NCBI GenBank assembly: GCA_016508695.1
Contig: VNKQ01000016.1
Location: forward strand, 992,001 to 1,056,000
Direction of reading: 5' to 3'
Length of the DNA: 64,000 nucleotides
From: Hyphodiscus hymeniophilus
Lineage: Eukaryota > Ascomycota > Leotiomycetes > Helotiales > Hyphodiscaceae
The notes beneath the pieces are model-generated. The model was not told the origin of the DNA. It did no database searches and saw only the letters and a program-made list of their open reading frames with translations. This document shows positions 1-11,644 of this stretch, piece by piece; position 1 is the stretch's first letter, and every line of letters begins with the position of its first letter. Both the position numbers and the translations under genes were made by a program.

Positions 1-380
1 TCCAAGATGCTAAGGAGCTAGATCGACGACCAAGAAATAGGGAAATCTTAAGGGTATATAGCGAACATCTCCTTGAGCTTGCTAACCCTGATTTGGCTAT
101 ACATTGGGTACCATTCGGACGGGTCTGGTTTTGATGCCTGTTGAGGAAAGCATGCCGACTTCGTGTTGCTAAAAGGTAAACAGCTTTCCTCGAGCGCGAA
201 TGCTCGGGATCGGGCATGTCTGCAAGGAATGACAAATTCGTAGAAGATTGACTTTTTCTCTCCGGGAAGTGGAGGTTGTGGACGTAGAGGATCGTCTCCG
301 TGCAGTCATTCGCAAAGGAGACCCCACCACTCAACGGGACGTTTTGTTTTTCAGATATTCCTTCCCATCGTTCAATACAT
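1..380. other. Intergenic, left edge
   Basis: I see no gene in this stretch. It lies downstream of the stop codon of the leftward metaxin-like gene, so it should contain that gene's 3' UTR. A plus-strand reading frame at 248-583 runs antisense through the end of that gene and has no recognisable features, so I treat it as a shadow. Confidence 0.5.
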
Positions 381-1408
381 TCATGATCCACCATAATATT
401 GTACAAACAACCTCTCTCGATGCTGCACGAGGTTCTCTCTCGTCCTTAGCGCTCTACACAGTTTCTTCTCCTTCCATCCGAGTCCATCATCTAGCAGTAA
501 ATGCGTATAGGCAAAGACGCTGGCATCAAACAACGCTGGTTTCTCGTTGCCGAAGAACCATGGGTCCTCCCCCAATAATATAGAAAGAGCTTCCAATGCC
601 TTGTCTGCTTCACTATATAGATCGTCTGTGTCTATGATTGAGGTATGTTTTAATAGTTCTGTTTCAGCTGCGGTCCGCAATTGGTGCGCTATCGAGGCTC
701 GGACCAAAGGGTTTGAGGAGACGGGTGATATGTACAGCGGGTATGCGACGGCGGAGAAGTTGTTTGGGTCGAGGTAGAGGTTGTACAGCTTTTGGGGCGT
801 CAGGAAACATAATTCGAGCTGTACAAGGATGATACTTACCCATGCATTAAGTATTCGGTGATCTAGAAGAGACTGATACGCTTCATATCGCATGCTTGGA
901 GACTCGTACACTCTACCACCATGCTCTGCAGCGTATCTCACAAACTTATTCGACCATACAGGTTGGATTGATTCGGAGGTACTCGTAGATGCAGAAGGTA
1001 GCAGAAATGGCAAGCGCCCAGCGGGTGAAGCGTGGTTATTCGAGGAAATAAGACGATGATTGATGCCGGCGATGTTTAAGAAAGTCTAGAACATGGTGAG
1101 ATACAAATACAGCACCGACTCGGCCACATCTGTCCACTAACCTGCCACTTCAGACAACTTGGGTTGAAAGACGGCCTTCCAGCAGGCGCATCTCCTTCCC
1201 GTGCAAATACATATAGGGTGGGAATTCTTGAGGGTTTCGGTGCCCGTTGTGGCAGGTGATTGGCAGGGTAAGTGAGGATCGGAACTTGATCAAAAAGTGT
1301 CTTGACCGGCGCAGGAATTGAGAAGAAACTGCGCACTTTTTGGGTTCGGCGGGTGAAGGGTGAAGATTGAGCAGAGTCTTCCACCTCTTCTAGTATTTCT
1401 GGTGGCAT
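381..1408 (-). CDS. sam35: Metaxin-like SAM complex subunit (Sam35/Tom38 type)
   Basis: This looks like a fungal metaxin-family subunit of the mitochondrial outer-membrane sorting and assembly machinery, which inserts beta-barrel proteins. I join three exons, 1408-1142, 1085-840 and 788-381, giving 306 residues. The N-terminal part has the family-like run VPILTYPANHLPQRAP, followed by a short thioredoxin-like segment. The C-terminal part is a GST-C-like helical domain with FFGNEKPALFDASVFAYTHL. Intron 1 (1141-1086) is GTTAGT...CTAG. Intron 2 (839-789) is 51 nt, starts GTAAGT and has a CTGAC branch point. Its length is a multiple of three with no stop, so it reads through silently, but removing it restores a W-LYNLYL junction. 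The start at 1408 follows homology to short N termini; an in-frame Met at 1543 is also possible. The gene is divergent from the small gene at 2379. The family is fairly sure; Sam35 rather than another metaxin is inferred. Confidence 0.8.
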
Positions 1409-2378
1409 TGAGAGGGGTTGTGCGGAGCATATGATTTCTTGATCTAAAGATCCAGACAAGCGCGTCTGCGTCTGCGTCCGCGTCTGCAGGCGCCTCGTTT
1501 CTCGACAAGAAACCCACCTATTGCCGGCGGGACTTCGGACCAAGACCCTCCGATAAATACCGACTGGCTCCGATAATCATATGGTACCGAGGGCTCACCA
1601 GCCATTTCTTTGTGGAACGGCAAAGAAATCATTGCCCATCGAGTACTCCAATTTGAGTTTTCAACGTCAACTTATATGTCCATTTCCACATCCATCTCTT
1701 TTAACAAAGGGGCGAATCTGCACATAGTTCGCTAATTGATCGTCGCCAGATCGTACCGCACAGTAGTAGGCAAGGTAGTCTCTCCGGAGTGCGGGGATCC
1801 AACTGGTCGATCGTTCTGATTTGACAAACCCCCCGTCACCCTCGGCCGTCAAAGGGGGAAGAGGTGTGGAGGTTTTGGGGGAAGGCTGCATTCATCCCCT
1901 CGCCGCTGTTCATGCCACACCCATCCAACTCCAATTCTCCAACACCTTGCATTTATCTCGGTGACCAAACTTCTGCCTACACTTTCTTCTCTTCCTTCAC
2001 CTGACAACTGCACTCTTGCCTTCGACATTGGTATTGCGCTCGAATTCTCTTCCTCGGACCAGAGGGTGGTATCGCTTGTCAGCCCACATCTTTCGTCAGA
2101 GTTCGTGGAATCAATCTTCAGCCTAAAGCTGGTCGGCAGACGATTACGGAGAGTTGCCGCCGAGGTGAAAGGACCCTGTCTCGGACTACCTAACCTCCAA
2201 CCCCAAACCCTCCAGCCTTCCTCGACACCTTTTACACCCTCGGACCATTTCCTCCATACTCGAGAAAATCTCGTCCATTCGACATCTCAGTTGCAAACGA
2301 TTGTTCCTATATCATTGCAACCTCGAACTTTCGATTCAGACATCCAAGCCTCATACGACTTAATACCAGATAAGAAAC
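1409..2378. promoter_or_regulatory. Divergent promoter and pyrimidine-rich leader
   Basis: This is the shared upstream region of the leftward metaxin-like gene and the rightward 98-aa gene. From about 1,920 the plus strand becomes strongly C/T-rich, typical of a fungal core promoter and 5' UTR. A 241-codon frame at 1961-2686 crosses it, but its translation has the Ser/Thr/Leu composition of a translated CT-rich leader. I see no TATA box. Confidence 0.4.
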
Positions 2379-2675
2379 ATGGAGGCTCCCCTCTCATCAC
2401 CCTCTCTCAACGGCCCTTCACATCCACACACGCAACAACACTCCTACTTCTCGCAAGCGCCGACTTCATCCTCGACTTCATCTACCTCGAAATCCTCCTC
2501 CGTGAGTGCTCCAGATTCGGCTCCACAACAACAACCTGCTGCACAAATTCCACAACCACAACAAAGAACAGACACCTCGCCCTTCTTACGGGATCTCAAT
2601 CTCGTTGCGGAAGCTGCGAAGCGAGCCCAGATGGCTGTGTTGATGAGAGATATGGAAGGTGTTGCTATCTCGTAG
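2379..2675 (+). CDS. Small conserved-looking protein of unknown function (98 aa)
   Basis: This is a single-exon frame starting in good context (AAACATGG). The first 65 residues are a low-complexity Ser/Thr/Pro/Gln tail. The last 33 form a compact, probably helical segment, FLRDLNLVAEAAKRAQMAVL, ending MRDMEGVAIS. That contrast between a disordered tail and a short ordered C terminus suggests a real small adaptor-type protein. I do not recognise the family and assign no function. No signal peptide or membrane segment is visible. It is preceded by a long pyrimidine-rich leader and is divergent from the metaxin-like gene. A longer overlapping frame (1961-2686) is less credible because its composition follows the leader. 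No intron is needed. Confidence 0.55.
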   Translation: MEAPLSSPSLNGPSHPHTQQHSYFSQAPTSSSTSSTSKSSSVSAPDSAPQQQPAAQIPQPQQRTDTSPFLRDLNLVAEAAKRAQMAVLMRDMEGVAIS

Positions 2676-4027
2676 GATCAGGATGAGATATGGTGGACGG
2701 TATCACAACGAGAAGAGGAGCGGCCACTGAGTGAGCGAGTGAGCAATGTGTTTGAGTAATTCTATTCGACGGACCTAGGATAAAGTCACTCCCGAGGTTT
2801 TTTACTTGAAGAGGATGTAGGGATGACAGATTTGTATTCATGAGCATTCGTGGCGTACGAGATTTTTGTAAGGAACAGAATCAGGCGTTTGGGCTAGGAT
2901 AAGCGCCACTTTCTCTTTCGCAAAGCTTGGGTTGAGGTATACATCTATGGTCATCACGGACAGATTCGATTAGAGATCTAGAAACCAATAATTCAGACAG
3001 ATAACCTACTTATATTGTACACGTGCATGGTTGGGAACATGTGAGACGAGGAGAGATATCACATGAGAACGAAAACATCTCGAAGTCTCCAGCATTCATG
3101 TGGGACTCAGTTTGTATCATACAGGATAGAGTATCATAAAGGTAAATGTACCATAAAGATTAGTGTATCATACAGATTAGTCAACCACAAACCAAGCCAT
3201 GGCCTCATATCAGCTGCCAGCCTGTCTGTCTGTGGATAGGAAACGTGAAGCTTCCCAGTCTCAACACTGGGGACGGGACAGGTTCTCAAATCATTCCCTC
3301 CTCTTGAGAAGGCTCGGATGATCACTTACAAGATATCGAATCATTCAAGAAGTAACGGACAATTCAAATCCACCAGTATATAAAGGTGGCCGCTCCCCAA
3401 AGTGCTACTTAGTGCTTACAGTACTGACTAGGAAAATACAGACAGAACGATGGGGCAGAAGCCGGACGTCCTGTCGGGTCTTATCTCATCCTTGATCATA
3501 TTTCTCGACTATTGCGAACAGAACCAAATGTCACTTCGAACCACGTAGTCAAGTTTCGCCATATCAGCTCTTTACATATTCGCATGTTAAAGCTGGGCCA
3601 AGTGTTGAAAAATTGAGAATTCTTATCTATCAGAGCAAGCAGTGTGGCACAATCACTCAAACCAGCCGAACGATTCTCTGAAAGGATTCCGAGGAAGATA
3701 TCTGGACGAACTTCAGCCATAAACTGGCAACGCTTGAACTCCCAGTCCGTCTCCTAGCGGTTCTAATTCATACGCAAGACGAATGCATGTTCTCCTTAGA
3801 GTGATGTATTCCTATAAACAATTTGCGTTGCAGAGCAGTGCCAACCTCCATCTAATATTGACGCACCATGACCGCCTAATCCCATCTCGCATTCCAAATC
3901 CGTAGCAAACCCGCAAAACACCTTTCCCCAAGAAAATTGTGGCGAGCACCTACCGGCCATGCAAAACACTACTGAACGCCTTCGTGATGATTGAGAAGAA
4001 CTTCGAATCGAGAATAGTGTCCAGAGT
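2676..4027. other. Intergenic region
   Basis: No gene can be supported here. The stretch contains a four-copy 17-bp tandem repeat (3114-3181), a TATA-box-like TATATAAAG at 3377-3385 and, 65 bases downstream of it, a 32-codon frame at 3450-3548 with an A-rich start context. The remainder should include the 3' UTRs of the two flanking, convergent genes. Confidence 0.5.
3114..3181. repeat. Tandem repeat, four imperfect 17-bp units
   Basis: Units begin at 3114, 3131, 3148 and 3165 and follow the pattern GTAtCATAmAGrwtAgt. Each is exactly 17 bp, with two to six differences between copies. It lies in the intergenic region between the convergent 98-aa gene and gid1. Confidence 0.85.
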
Positions 4028-7000
4028 TTAGAACCTGCTTAAAGGCTTGTCGGGATTTGCGTAATCGTCGATATTGACGAATGCTCCTGGACCGCCGCCT
4101 TCACGTAAATCTTCGAGGAGGACCGTCGTTTGTTGGTAGAGTTGCTCGAGAGCTGCCGAGGAGGATTTACCAAGTGATACTATGGTCAACACATTAGACG
4201 CAAGGAGAACGACAAGCGGTACAAAGGGGCTTACGTAGGATAGCAGAGTTCAGTTCCTCAGCAACAGCAACTCTACCACTCGGGTCCAGCAGATGGGAGA
4301 CATCCTTAGAGCTAAACGGATCTTTGTACGCCATCAACGCAAAGATATCCTCAAGCGCTTTCTTGACCTCTCTTCTTGGATCATCTTTGAACTCTGCGGC
4401 GAGATCACGACCATAGAGAAGCGTCTCTCCCATCAGCCTATCGTACTCCGCTTGATTGTTAGTCGAATCCTCAGTATCCATTTTATCCCAGTTGTTGTTG
4501 TTCTGGCTTTGGTCATCCAACTCCATGCCATGGTCTACATATTCCTCGTAATAGTTGTGACCGTTAGCCTTCTTGATGCCATTTGAGGCCGAATTTGTGT
4601 GCTTGAGCAACTCGGCACCTTGGCGGGTCATTTCAATAAATTTCAAGCAGCGGAGGCGGAAATAGACGTGCTCGTTGTCTTTCAGAACGTGGGGATAGAA
4701 GGCATTGGTATGCTTCAGAGCTTTCTCGACGTCGCCGTCTAGTATTGCTGTACGGATGCCTAGTTGCCTTCAGTATCGGGCAGGTTGTGTAGTCTTCAGA
4801 TATGCTTACGTTGGCGATGTCCAGCATCCTCATCTTCCTTCACATCGAAGCCAGATATGATAGCATTCGCATCTAAGCTCAAGGCCTTCTTTTCGGCATG
4901 GACTTCCTCCGCAAACGCTCTCGCCGTTTCGACATAGCCATCATGTTGGAGGAATTGAAGGACCTGTTGATTGTAAGCGCTGCCCTACCCATTTCTTTTT
5001 TTCAAGACGTACCAGTTTTTGAATCAACTCAGTCTCGTTGAGTTTTGGAGCTAGTTTTGCCGTGCTGGTAGCCTCGATTTGCATGCGAATCTGTTTCTTT
5101 TCGTCCTGTTTCGACAGCTTGTCAGTTTGCGCATTTAACGATCTATACTCCAGAATGGTCGATGGGACAGCCCGTGTGGGTCCCTGTGTCTGGTCTATTC
5201 CAAGGCGTCCGTTTCGAATAATCTCTGCAAGGTTCCGAGATGTGGCAACCCGAACTGGCCGTTGTCGTGATTCCGGCTCCGAGGCTCTTCGGAGAGTTGC
5301 AAAGACTTCGGTTGGGAGTATTGGAACCGCTGTAGCTCGACCGGATACTGGTGGCAGTGGCGGAACCTGATCGCGCTCCAGTAATGTACCTTGCAAAGCA
5401 TGCCACAAGATCACTTGCGAGGTGCTGGGGTCAAGCCCACCAGTTCTCTGTAGTGGTTCAGAATTTCCTGGTGTCGTTGAATTCGCTGGATGACTATGAG
5501 AGAGCGACAACAATGGCGGCGGAGAAGAATCCTGATCAACCCCATTTTGTACTGCATTATCCCACCATGTTTCTCGACTAGTAAGCCAGGCAGGGCCAGC
5601 TCCCGGAGAAACTTCAGTGTGGTCCTCAGGGGTATTCACATAATGCTGGATAGTTTCGATAGGTTCTCCTAGCCAGACCGAAGGTAAAGAAGGATGAATT
5701 TCGCTTGATGTCGCTGAAACCGTCGAATCACTATCGGAGGCTGGCACGAATGGCGGAGGAGATGGAGTTGAATGAGCTTCCGGGTAGGACTGCAACGGAT
5801 CCATAATGCGAATGTTCCAAGAATACGAACGAATACCAAATCAAAAATGGGGAAGAATGTTACTACTAACCGACATCATGCCATCTATGTCAAAGACAAA
5901 TGGACTCTGCCCAAAGTTTACTCTAATATGCTCGCCTGTCTTCTTCATTCCTACGGAAGGAAAGAGCTTCCCTCTTATCTCACGGAAGGCCGTTCCTGCA
6001 TCACATATCAGAATGAACTGGGAAAATGAACTAGCACCGGAAGGCGCCTTAAGCAATACTACTTACCCAGATGATCTCCATTTTTGGTGAAGAAAGCCGA
6101 ACCTGTTCGGAAATTCACACCACACCCAATAATATCACCTGCTGTAAATGGTGGTCCGTAATGCTTCCCGGAGGTTTGGCAACAGAAAGAGTTTCCGTCG
6201 TCCCCGTGATAGGCCCATGATTCGGGCTCCCATCCAGGTAATCTTGATAATGGAACGCTCTTACTCGAGAACCCAATACCGATTGAACTTCTGTTTTCAT
6301 ATTAGAAATCTGCATAATGGCATTTGAAGGGTAGATATGACCATACTCTTCTCTTCTGCGTGATATGATTGTGACCTCGAAATAATAAATACCACACTGT
6401 TGTGGCATGAAATGATCTGCTCTGATAGAACATGCCTCATGATCTCGGTCAGCGGGGACTTCGTGCCCGTGAATTTGACTTCTTGTCCATCCGATAAGAC
6501 TTCCAATCCTCCAAATTTGTCTTGCGAATTCCATCTTGAAGGTAAATGCGACAGAGATTCATCTTCTAGAGGTGGTGCCTTTTCAATAACGTCATAGGTC
6601 ATGCCGCGATGTGATGGGACCACCTTCGTATGTAAACTCATGCTGCTCGCACTGGTTGAAAGAGAGCCCGGTTGTGACGAATGTGCCGATGGTCCATCTT
6701 TATGTGCTAGCACTTTCGCCTTATGTGCCTCTTCCAATTTTTGAACATATTTCGAGTCCTTCAAATATGACGGTATGAAGAATGTATCCAGATGTCCACC
6801 ACCAAATTCTCCATAGCCGGGCCCATTTGTGAGCGATCCAAATGCACTTGACCAGCTTGGTAGCTGTCCACCACGACCCCCAGACCATGATCGACCCCGA
6901 CCGCTCCCATTTGTGTTGTAATCCATATCGAAATTTCGCGGATCGTAGCGTGAGTGACTGGCGGGGTTCTGAGGAGATGTCTCGTAGGCGAAGTCGGGAT

Positions 7001-7178
7001 GGTTCAGAAGGTTGGCGAAAGCACCAGATCTCGACGGCTGGTATTGCTGTGAAAGGGCTGAAGCTGCTCCGGAAACGACTGAAGCATACGAGGATCTTCG
7101 TGGCATGAGACCGGGAGCTCCAGTCGGCATGCCTGTGTCTGGAACTCCTGGAGAGCCGTGAGGGTAGGAGTTGGTCAT
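4028..7178 (-). CDS. gid1: Gid1/RanBPM-type SPRY-LisH-CTLH protein, with an apparent 1-nt frameshift
   Basis: This is the scaffold subunit of the GID/CTLH E3 ubiquitin ligase (Vid30/Gid1, RanBP9/10 family), which in yeast degrades gluconeogenic enzymes. Exons are 7178-6347, 6290-6067, 5995-5871, 5789-5013, 4963-4810, 4759-4235 and 4179-4028; all six introns are GT-AG, 49-81 nt. In order, it has a Gly/Ser-rich disordered N terminus, the HLDTFFIPSYLKDSKYVQKL segment, a SPRY domain (about residues 215-380, with CGIYYFEVTI, SIGIGF and GCGVNF), a long Ser/Pro linker, LisH (about 645-680), then CTLH/CRA ending in NPDKPLSRF. The exons sum to 2,789 nt, one short of 930 codons. The SPRY frame breaks at a C4 run (plus strand GGGG, 6454-6457), where five bases would restore the reading frame. 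No intron can explain the shift, since conserved sequence lies on both sides within about 30 nt. It is either a sequence error or a real lesion. Confidence 0.9.
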
Positions 7179-8490
7179 TTCTTAAGATTCACAAATGTGG
7201 AAGCCGTTCCAGAAATCGTGTTGGATATATGGTCGCCGAATGTTTCCAATAGCTGACTGAATAGTCCTCCAGCTTTGGAGATGTCAAAGGAGTCGATTAC
7301 TCAGAGTTGTACTTCTATGAACCGCTGTCCGGACAAAAGGTGGGGACTAGTCGTATAATGTAGGTTCGATCATTGCCAGCGAATGTTGTATATAGCAGCT
7401 CAGGTTATCCAGCAGCTCTAGCGGAGCTGAAATTTGTCCTGCGAGTCCATCTTATCACTCGTGTGTCATGGGGTAGTTTGATGCTTTCAGTCGAGAGGTG
7501 TAGTTCCTATGATGCACTGATGAGCTTAAGCGTCTGAGCTCTGGTGCGATCGCTTGGTTTGATCACGAGACAGCATCAAGTTGGCATTTACGAATGAACA
7601 TAGATCAGCATTCTATTCCTATACTAAAGACTTGTTTCAGTGACTAGAGTCTCCTTCTCTACTAGATGCCAAATAATGCACTGAGTTGTGCTATTGATGT
7701 ATGGATAGAAATCCCATCGACTCAGCGGTGCAAGGTGATATGTGACACTTTAGCATTTTCAGGGCTGCATTAAGCCCAGAAGCATACAGGAACTGTATTT
7801 TTCGCTTTCGTAAGAGATTCCGCTGAGTTACGATAATCAGTTCCTGAACTCAAGCCCCCTTGTGACTTTGTTCGCATGTCTCTTACTACATCTGCCCAGA
7901 TTCAAACAATGAAAACTTCGACATCTTCTAGCCTTTACCATGGAAATGGATGTGTAGCTGCTGTGAAAGAATCATAAAAGATAGATCTTGAACTTGTGGG
8001 TTAGTGGGTGCTCGAGGCATTGGAGAAGACTTGACGACTTTGTTGTCATAGAATGATCAATCAAAGAAGGTGGATCATGGGAATTAACAAACGTAAACGT
8101 AAATTCGAGAATTCGTTGTATTTCCCCGCAATGATAAACCAGCGCCTTTCTATAATACAATATGATGCCATGTTATACGTAGTAACGCCTTCCACCCGGG
8201 ATTCATGCCCACGCTGCCAAAGTTTTGGATGTAACGCCCTTTTCCATGTTGAAGCAAAAAGACCAGTGATCAATAGAAAGTGGTACATGTGGTTGCGCAA
8301 TTTGCGAAACGAAAAGTCCTTCGCTCATGAATTTGAATCATCTGGAACAATCAAAGGAGTAATATCTGGTCGCTGATCTATGTATCTGGTCGAACAAGAC
8401 ATGAGGTCCGGACAATCAAAATCCACGAGTTGAAGGATCTTATAAGACAGGCCGCTCTCACAGAGCAAGATGCGATGAGATTATGTTTTG
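7179..8490. other. Intergenic region
   Basis: This is the gid1 upstream region plus the 3' flank of ies4. I see no supported gene; short frames around 7,970-8,380 overlap each other on both strands and have no family features. No structured repeat was noticed. Confidence 0.5.
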
Positions 8491-9484
8491 TTAGGCGGTA
8501 GCCGTGACTACTAGAGTAGGTTCTGGGGCAGCAGGTGCTGGGCCTGTGGTGGTGGCGATGGCTGGGTTGGATGGTGCTGGAGAGGATGCTAGCTGGCTCG
8601 GAGCAGTGCTATTAACTACTTCAATCTCTGGACCACTGTTGCTCTTCTCGCTCTCGACTTGACTAGCATCTTTGTTCTCCTTGCTACTATCTCCAGAGGT
8701 TGAACTTTCCGCTGGCTTGTTCTCGACGCTGATTTTGGGCGGAGCCTTCCATCGAGGAATCTCCCAAGTCACACCAGTGAAGCTCTTGACCTTGAAACCA
8801 CCCTTTTGCCATTTGCGACATGGCTTGCCAGTTCGATCGAGTGCCCGAAGGCCGGCATTGATAGCGCCTTGGTTGGCTTTGGGACCGAGTTTGTGGGCAG
8901 TGCCATTCGGGGCTCTGGGTACGGTAGCAGAGTGGTCGATAGATCCATCCTCTCTGAGCACAATGTTAGCTCAATTCATCGCGAGAATACGTTTTTGAAT
9001 GTAAAGCGACTCAATTGCAAGAATATTGGGGGAAGTGTTTGAGCGGAAGTGCGATCGATGCCTGCCCTTGACGAGATATTTGTACTTACAATCTGGCTTT
9101 CTTCTTCGGACCTGGCTTGCCTCGAGGTTTTGGAAGACCGTCTGGCGTCAACGCAACCGCAGCGCCTCTCTTTGTACCCCTTTTCTTAGGGCCTTCAGTC
9201 GGTGGTGGCATCGACGAAGTGGGTATCGGCGTGCCACTTGCAACGGGTGTATTCGAAGCAGAAGCCGGCGGATTGTCACCATTTGAGCTTGTTGCTGCGA
9301 CAGGAAGAGTGGTTGAAGTGGCCGATGATGAATCTTTCGAGGGTGATTCTTCTTTGACCAAAGGCTTGTCTGATGTGATTCTTTCAAGATCTTTTCCTGG
9401 CACCTTCAGTTTGAGGACGAGGGATGGTTTAGAGGATTTTCGTCTTGCAGCAGAGGCGGCGTGGGGTTTTGCAACGGATGCCAT
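8491..9484 (-). CDS. ies4: INO80 chromatin-remodelling complex subunit Ies4
   Basis: This is a small basic accessory subunit of the INO80 ATP-dependent chromatin remodeller in the nucleus. Two exons, 9484-9090 and 8953-8491, encode 285 residues, joined across a 136-nt GTAAGT...CTCAG intron. Family-specific stretches are SLVLKLKVPGKDLERI near residue 22, the basic PKPRGKPGPKKKARLEDGSI across the splice junction, then KLGPKANQGAINAGLRALDR and KSFTGVTWEIPRWKAPPK. The C-terminal third is Ser/Ala/Pro-rich and disordered. The basic block is a plausible DNA-binding or nuclear-localisation element. The start at 9484 is the first Met and gives the usual N terminus. A frame on the opposite strand (9117-9506) is a shadow. 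The identification rests on recognised family sequence, so I am confident. Confidence 0.9.
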
Positions 9485-11644
9485 TGTTGATGGTGGTGAT
9501 GATTGAGGAGATGTGAGAAGTCTGCGGTCGCAGAGATCCTACGACGCCTTGATCGCCGGAATGGTGAACCGCGTGGAGGTGTCAGCCAGGCGGGCTGAGT
9601 TGTGGAAGTTCGCTTTCTCAAGGTCTCGATCAGTAAAAGTCGCGATGGCGATGTGATGATGGAGAGTTGTGAAGAGGGGATGGGGTTGATGGATTATGGC
9701 GGAAAGGAAAGGTTTGGAAGGAGGCTGACGCCTTTACAGGCGAAGTTTGGGACCATTCTCTAATAAGGTAAATTAAGTTGTTCGATTTCGCACTCACCGG
9801 TTGTCAAAGTCTCGACCAGTGAATCTCATTGCGCACGGGCGGCGTTCCGTTTCCGGTAGGCGACCATTCACAGTCTGGGAAGTTGGCAACATTCATTGTT
9901 TCTTATTCGTGCTCTTCTCCTCCTTTTCTTCTCATTGTTGATATCTTGAAGCAAATGAAATGTGACTTACTGCTCGCTCGCTCTGAGCATTTCTGTGCTT
10001 TGACCCATCATCGTGTTCCAGGTTAGCCTAAAAAGTTTTTGGTAAGAGGAGGCAGGTAGGTGTCCAACATCCTTGTGCCACAAAACAATGCAATACGACA
10101 GTGGCACGCTTCAAATTATGAGGAGAACCATTACGACTCATGGGGTTCAATTACATGAACGCGTCGGTGCCAACATGTTCAAGAGCACGTGATATCTTCT
10201 TCTTGGGAAAAGATGGATTGACAACAGTCTAGAGTTTCTTACATATCAATTGTCTTCCAGAGCCATCCAAACTACATTTTGATATGCAAGATTTGGCTCG
10301 ATCATGAAAGCAGAGCCTGTTTGTTATGGTAAATTTCAGTTGTGGACAGTCTTAACAATTTTCGAATAGTTATGGCGGAGAAATTGAAAGTCTGATCCCG
10401 TATTGATAGTAGCAGGAATGTTCACCATCAATGATGGGTCACTCATAACAAAAATACTCGGTGCGTTAAGCAGGGAGCTTAGATGTATATTCACTCGTAA
10501 GATTCTAGTCTGGCTTCTTGCAATTGAAAGTTGGAGTCTCTGCTTAACTTGATTTGGCTTGTTCTGTTATACTCTGTACCCAATTGCGTTCAGACTTTGC
10601 GTCAGAAAATACGCTTGGGGACCATGTTCGAAGGCATTAGCTAAACTTATTTCTTCCTAGGCAGTTTTTGAAGCCAAACTGGGCCATCATCGAGAGTTCC
10701 ACATCGAGCTCTCGATGTATTGTACGATAATGAACCACAGGCAAAACGCCGTCACAGGCATATTCGACGGCGTTATGCTTATTGACAACACTAGACTTGA
10801 CTCTAACTTCCGAGAAATGCTTCACCGCGGTTTTGACATTGATCTTTGGAATATCATCAATGAGGAACGCGAGCACAAGCAGAACCTATAACTCAACGAC
10901 GTATAGCAGAAGCTGGAGGCCATTTAGTGACAGCCGCGCATCACATTGGATCTCACTTAAAGGAGATATGACAGTGTAAAGTTCCTCAAGAAGGTCTCGA
11001 CCGACGGTGGCATTAGGAACCTGCAATACTGGAAGGACGCAATGACCCTATTCTTGATTCATCAGCGTGGCCAAGGATTAAGAAGCTGATCCGACTATCT
11101 TCATTGCTTCAAACTTAACACCACGTAAGTGTCTATTTATAGTGTATCCTTTCTGCTTCTTGCTAATCTTAATATGTGCGATAAATAGTTCCAAGCAAAC
11201 CGTAATTCAAAAAGGAAAGGAAGTTGGCGCTTCTTCTTCCAAATTCAAGTCTGGTCTCCACGATTTGCGAATATGAGGCATAATGGATGATCTTTCAACT
11301 GCAGCCAAGAATTTCCCAATGGATTCTTTGTGACTGGTGCAGGAGTTAGCAGGAACAGATGTGGGACTAATTTGTCCTGACGGTAAAAAGAAGGTAAAAA
11401 TAAACGGTCTGATTTATGAGATAAAAATGTACTAACCTCGCCATCACGTGATGATCAAGCTGCACCGCCACTTGGTGGCGCGAAGGACGTATTCGTAACG
11501 CGGCTACTTCGTACCCCATGATGAACCCTCCAGGCTTCAGAAACTTGACATATCACAACTTTAATCTCAAAGCCTTCACTTGCTGCCCATAGCAGAATAC
11601 CTTCCTTTAAGACATCAAATCACTTGGAGTAATACAGCTTGATC
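9485..11644. other. Intergenic region between ies4 and the CUE gene
   Basis: This 2.1-kb divergent intergenic region has no gene I can support. Only short frames of under 80 codons are present, without features. CACGTG E-box-type palindromes occur near 10,192 and 11,444. The sequence is ordinary in composition. Confidence 0.5.

Noticed and set aside
1961..2686. 241-codon plus-strand frame
   Set aside because: It reads through a CT-rich leader and overlaps the 98-aa gene in another frame. Its Ser/Thr/Leu-heavy translation has no domain.
6454..6534. Intron explaining the gid1 frame change
   Set aside because: The only GT...AG span that fits (GTCTTA to CGAG) would delete conserved LSDGQEVKFTG and still join in the wrong frame.
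9117..9506. 129-codon frame opposite ies4
   Set aside because: It is the antisense shadow of exon 1 of ies4, which has strong family sequence.
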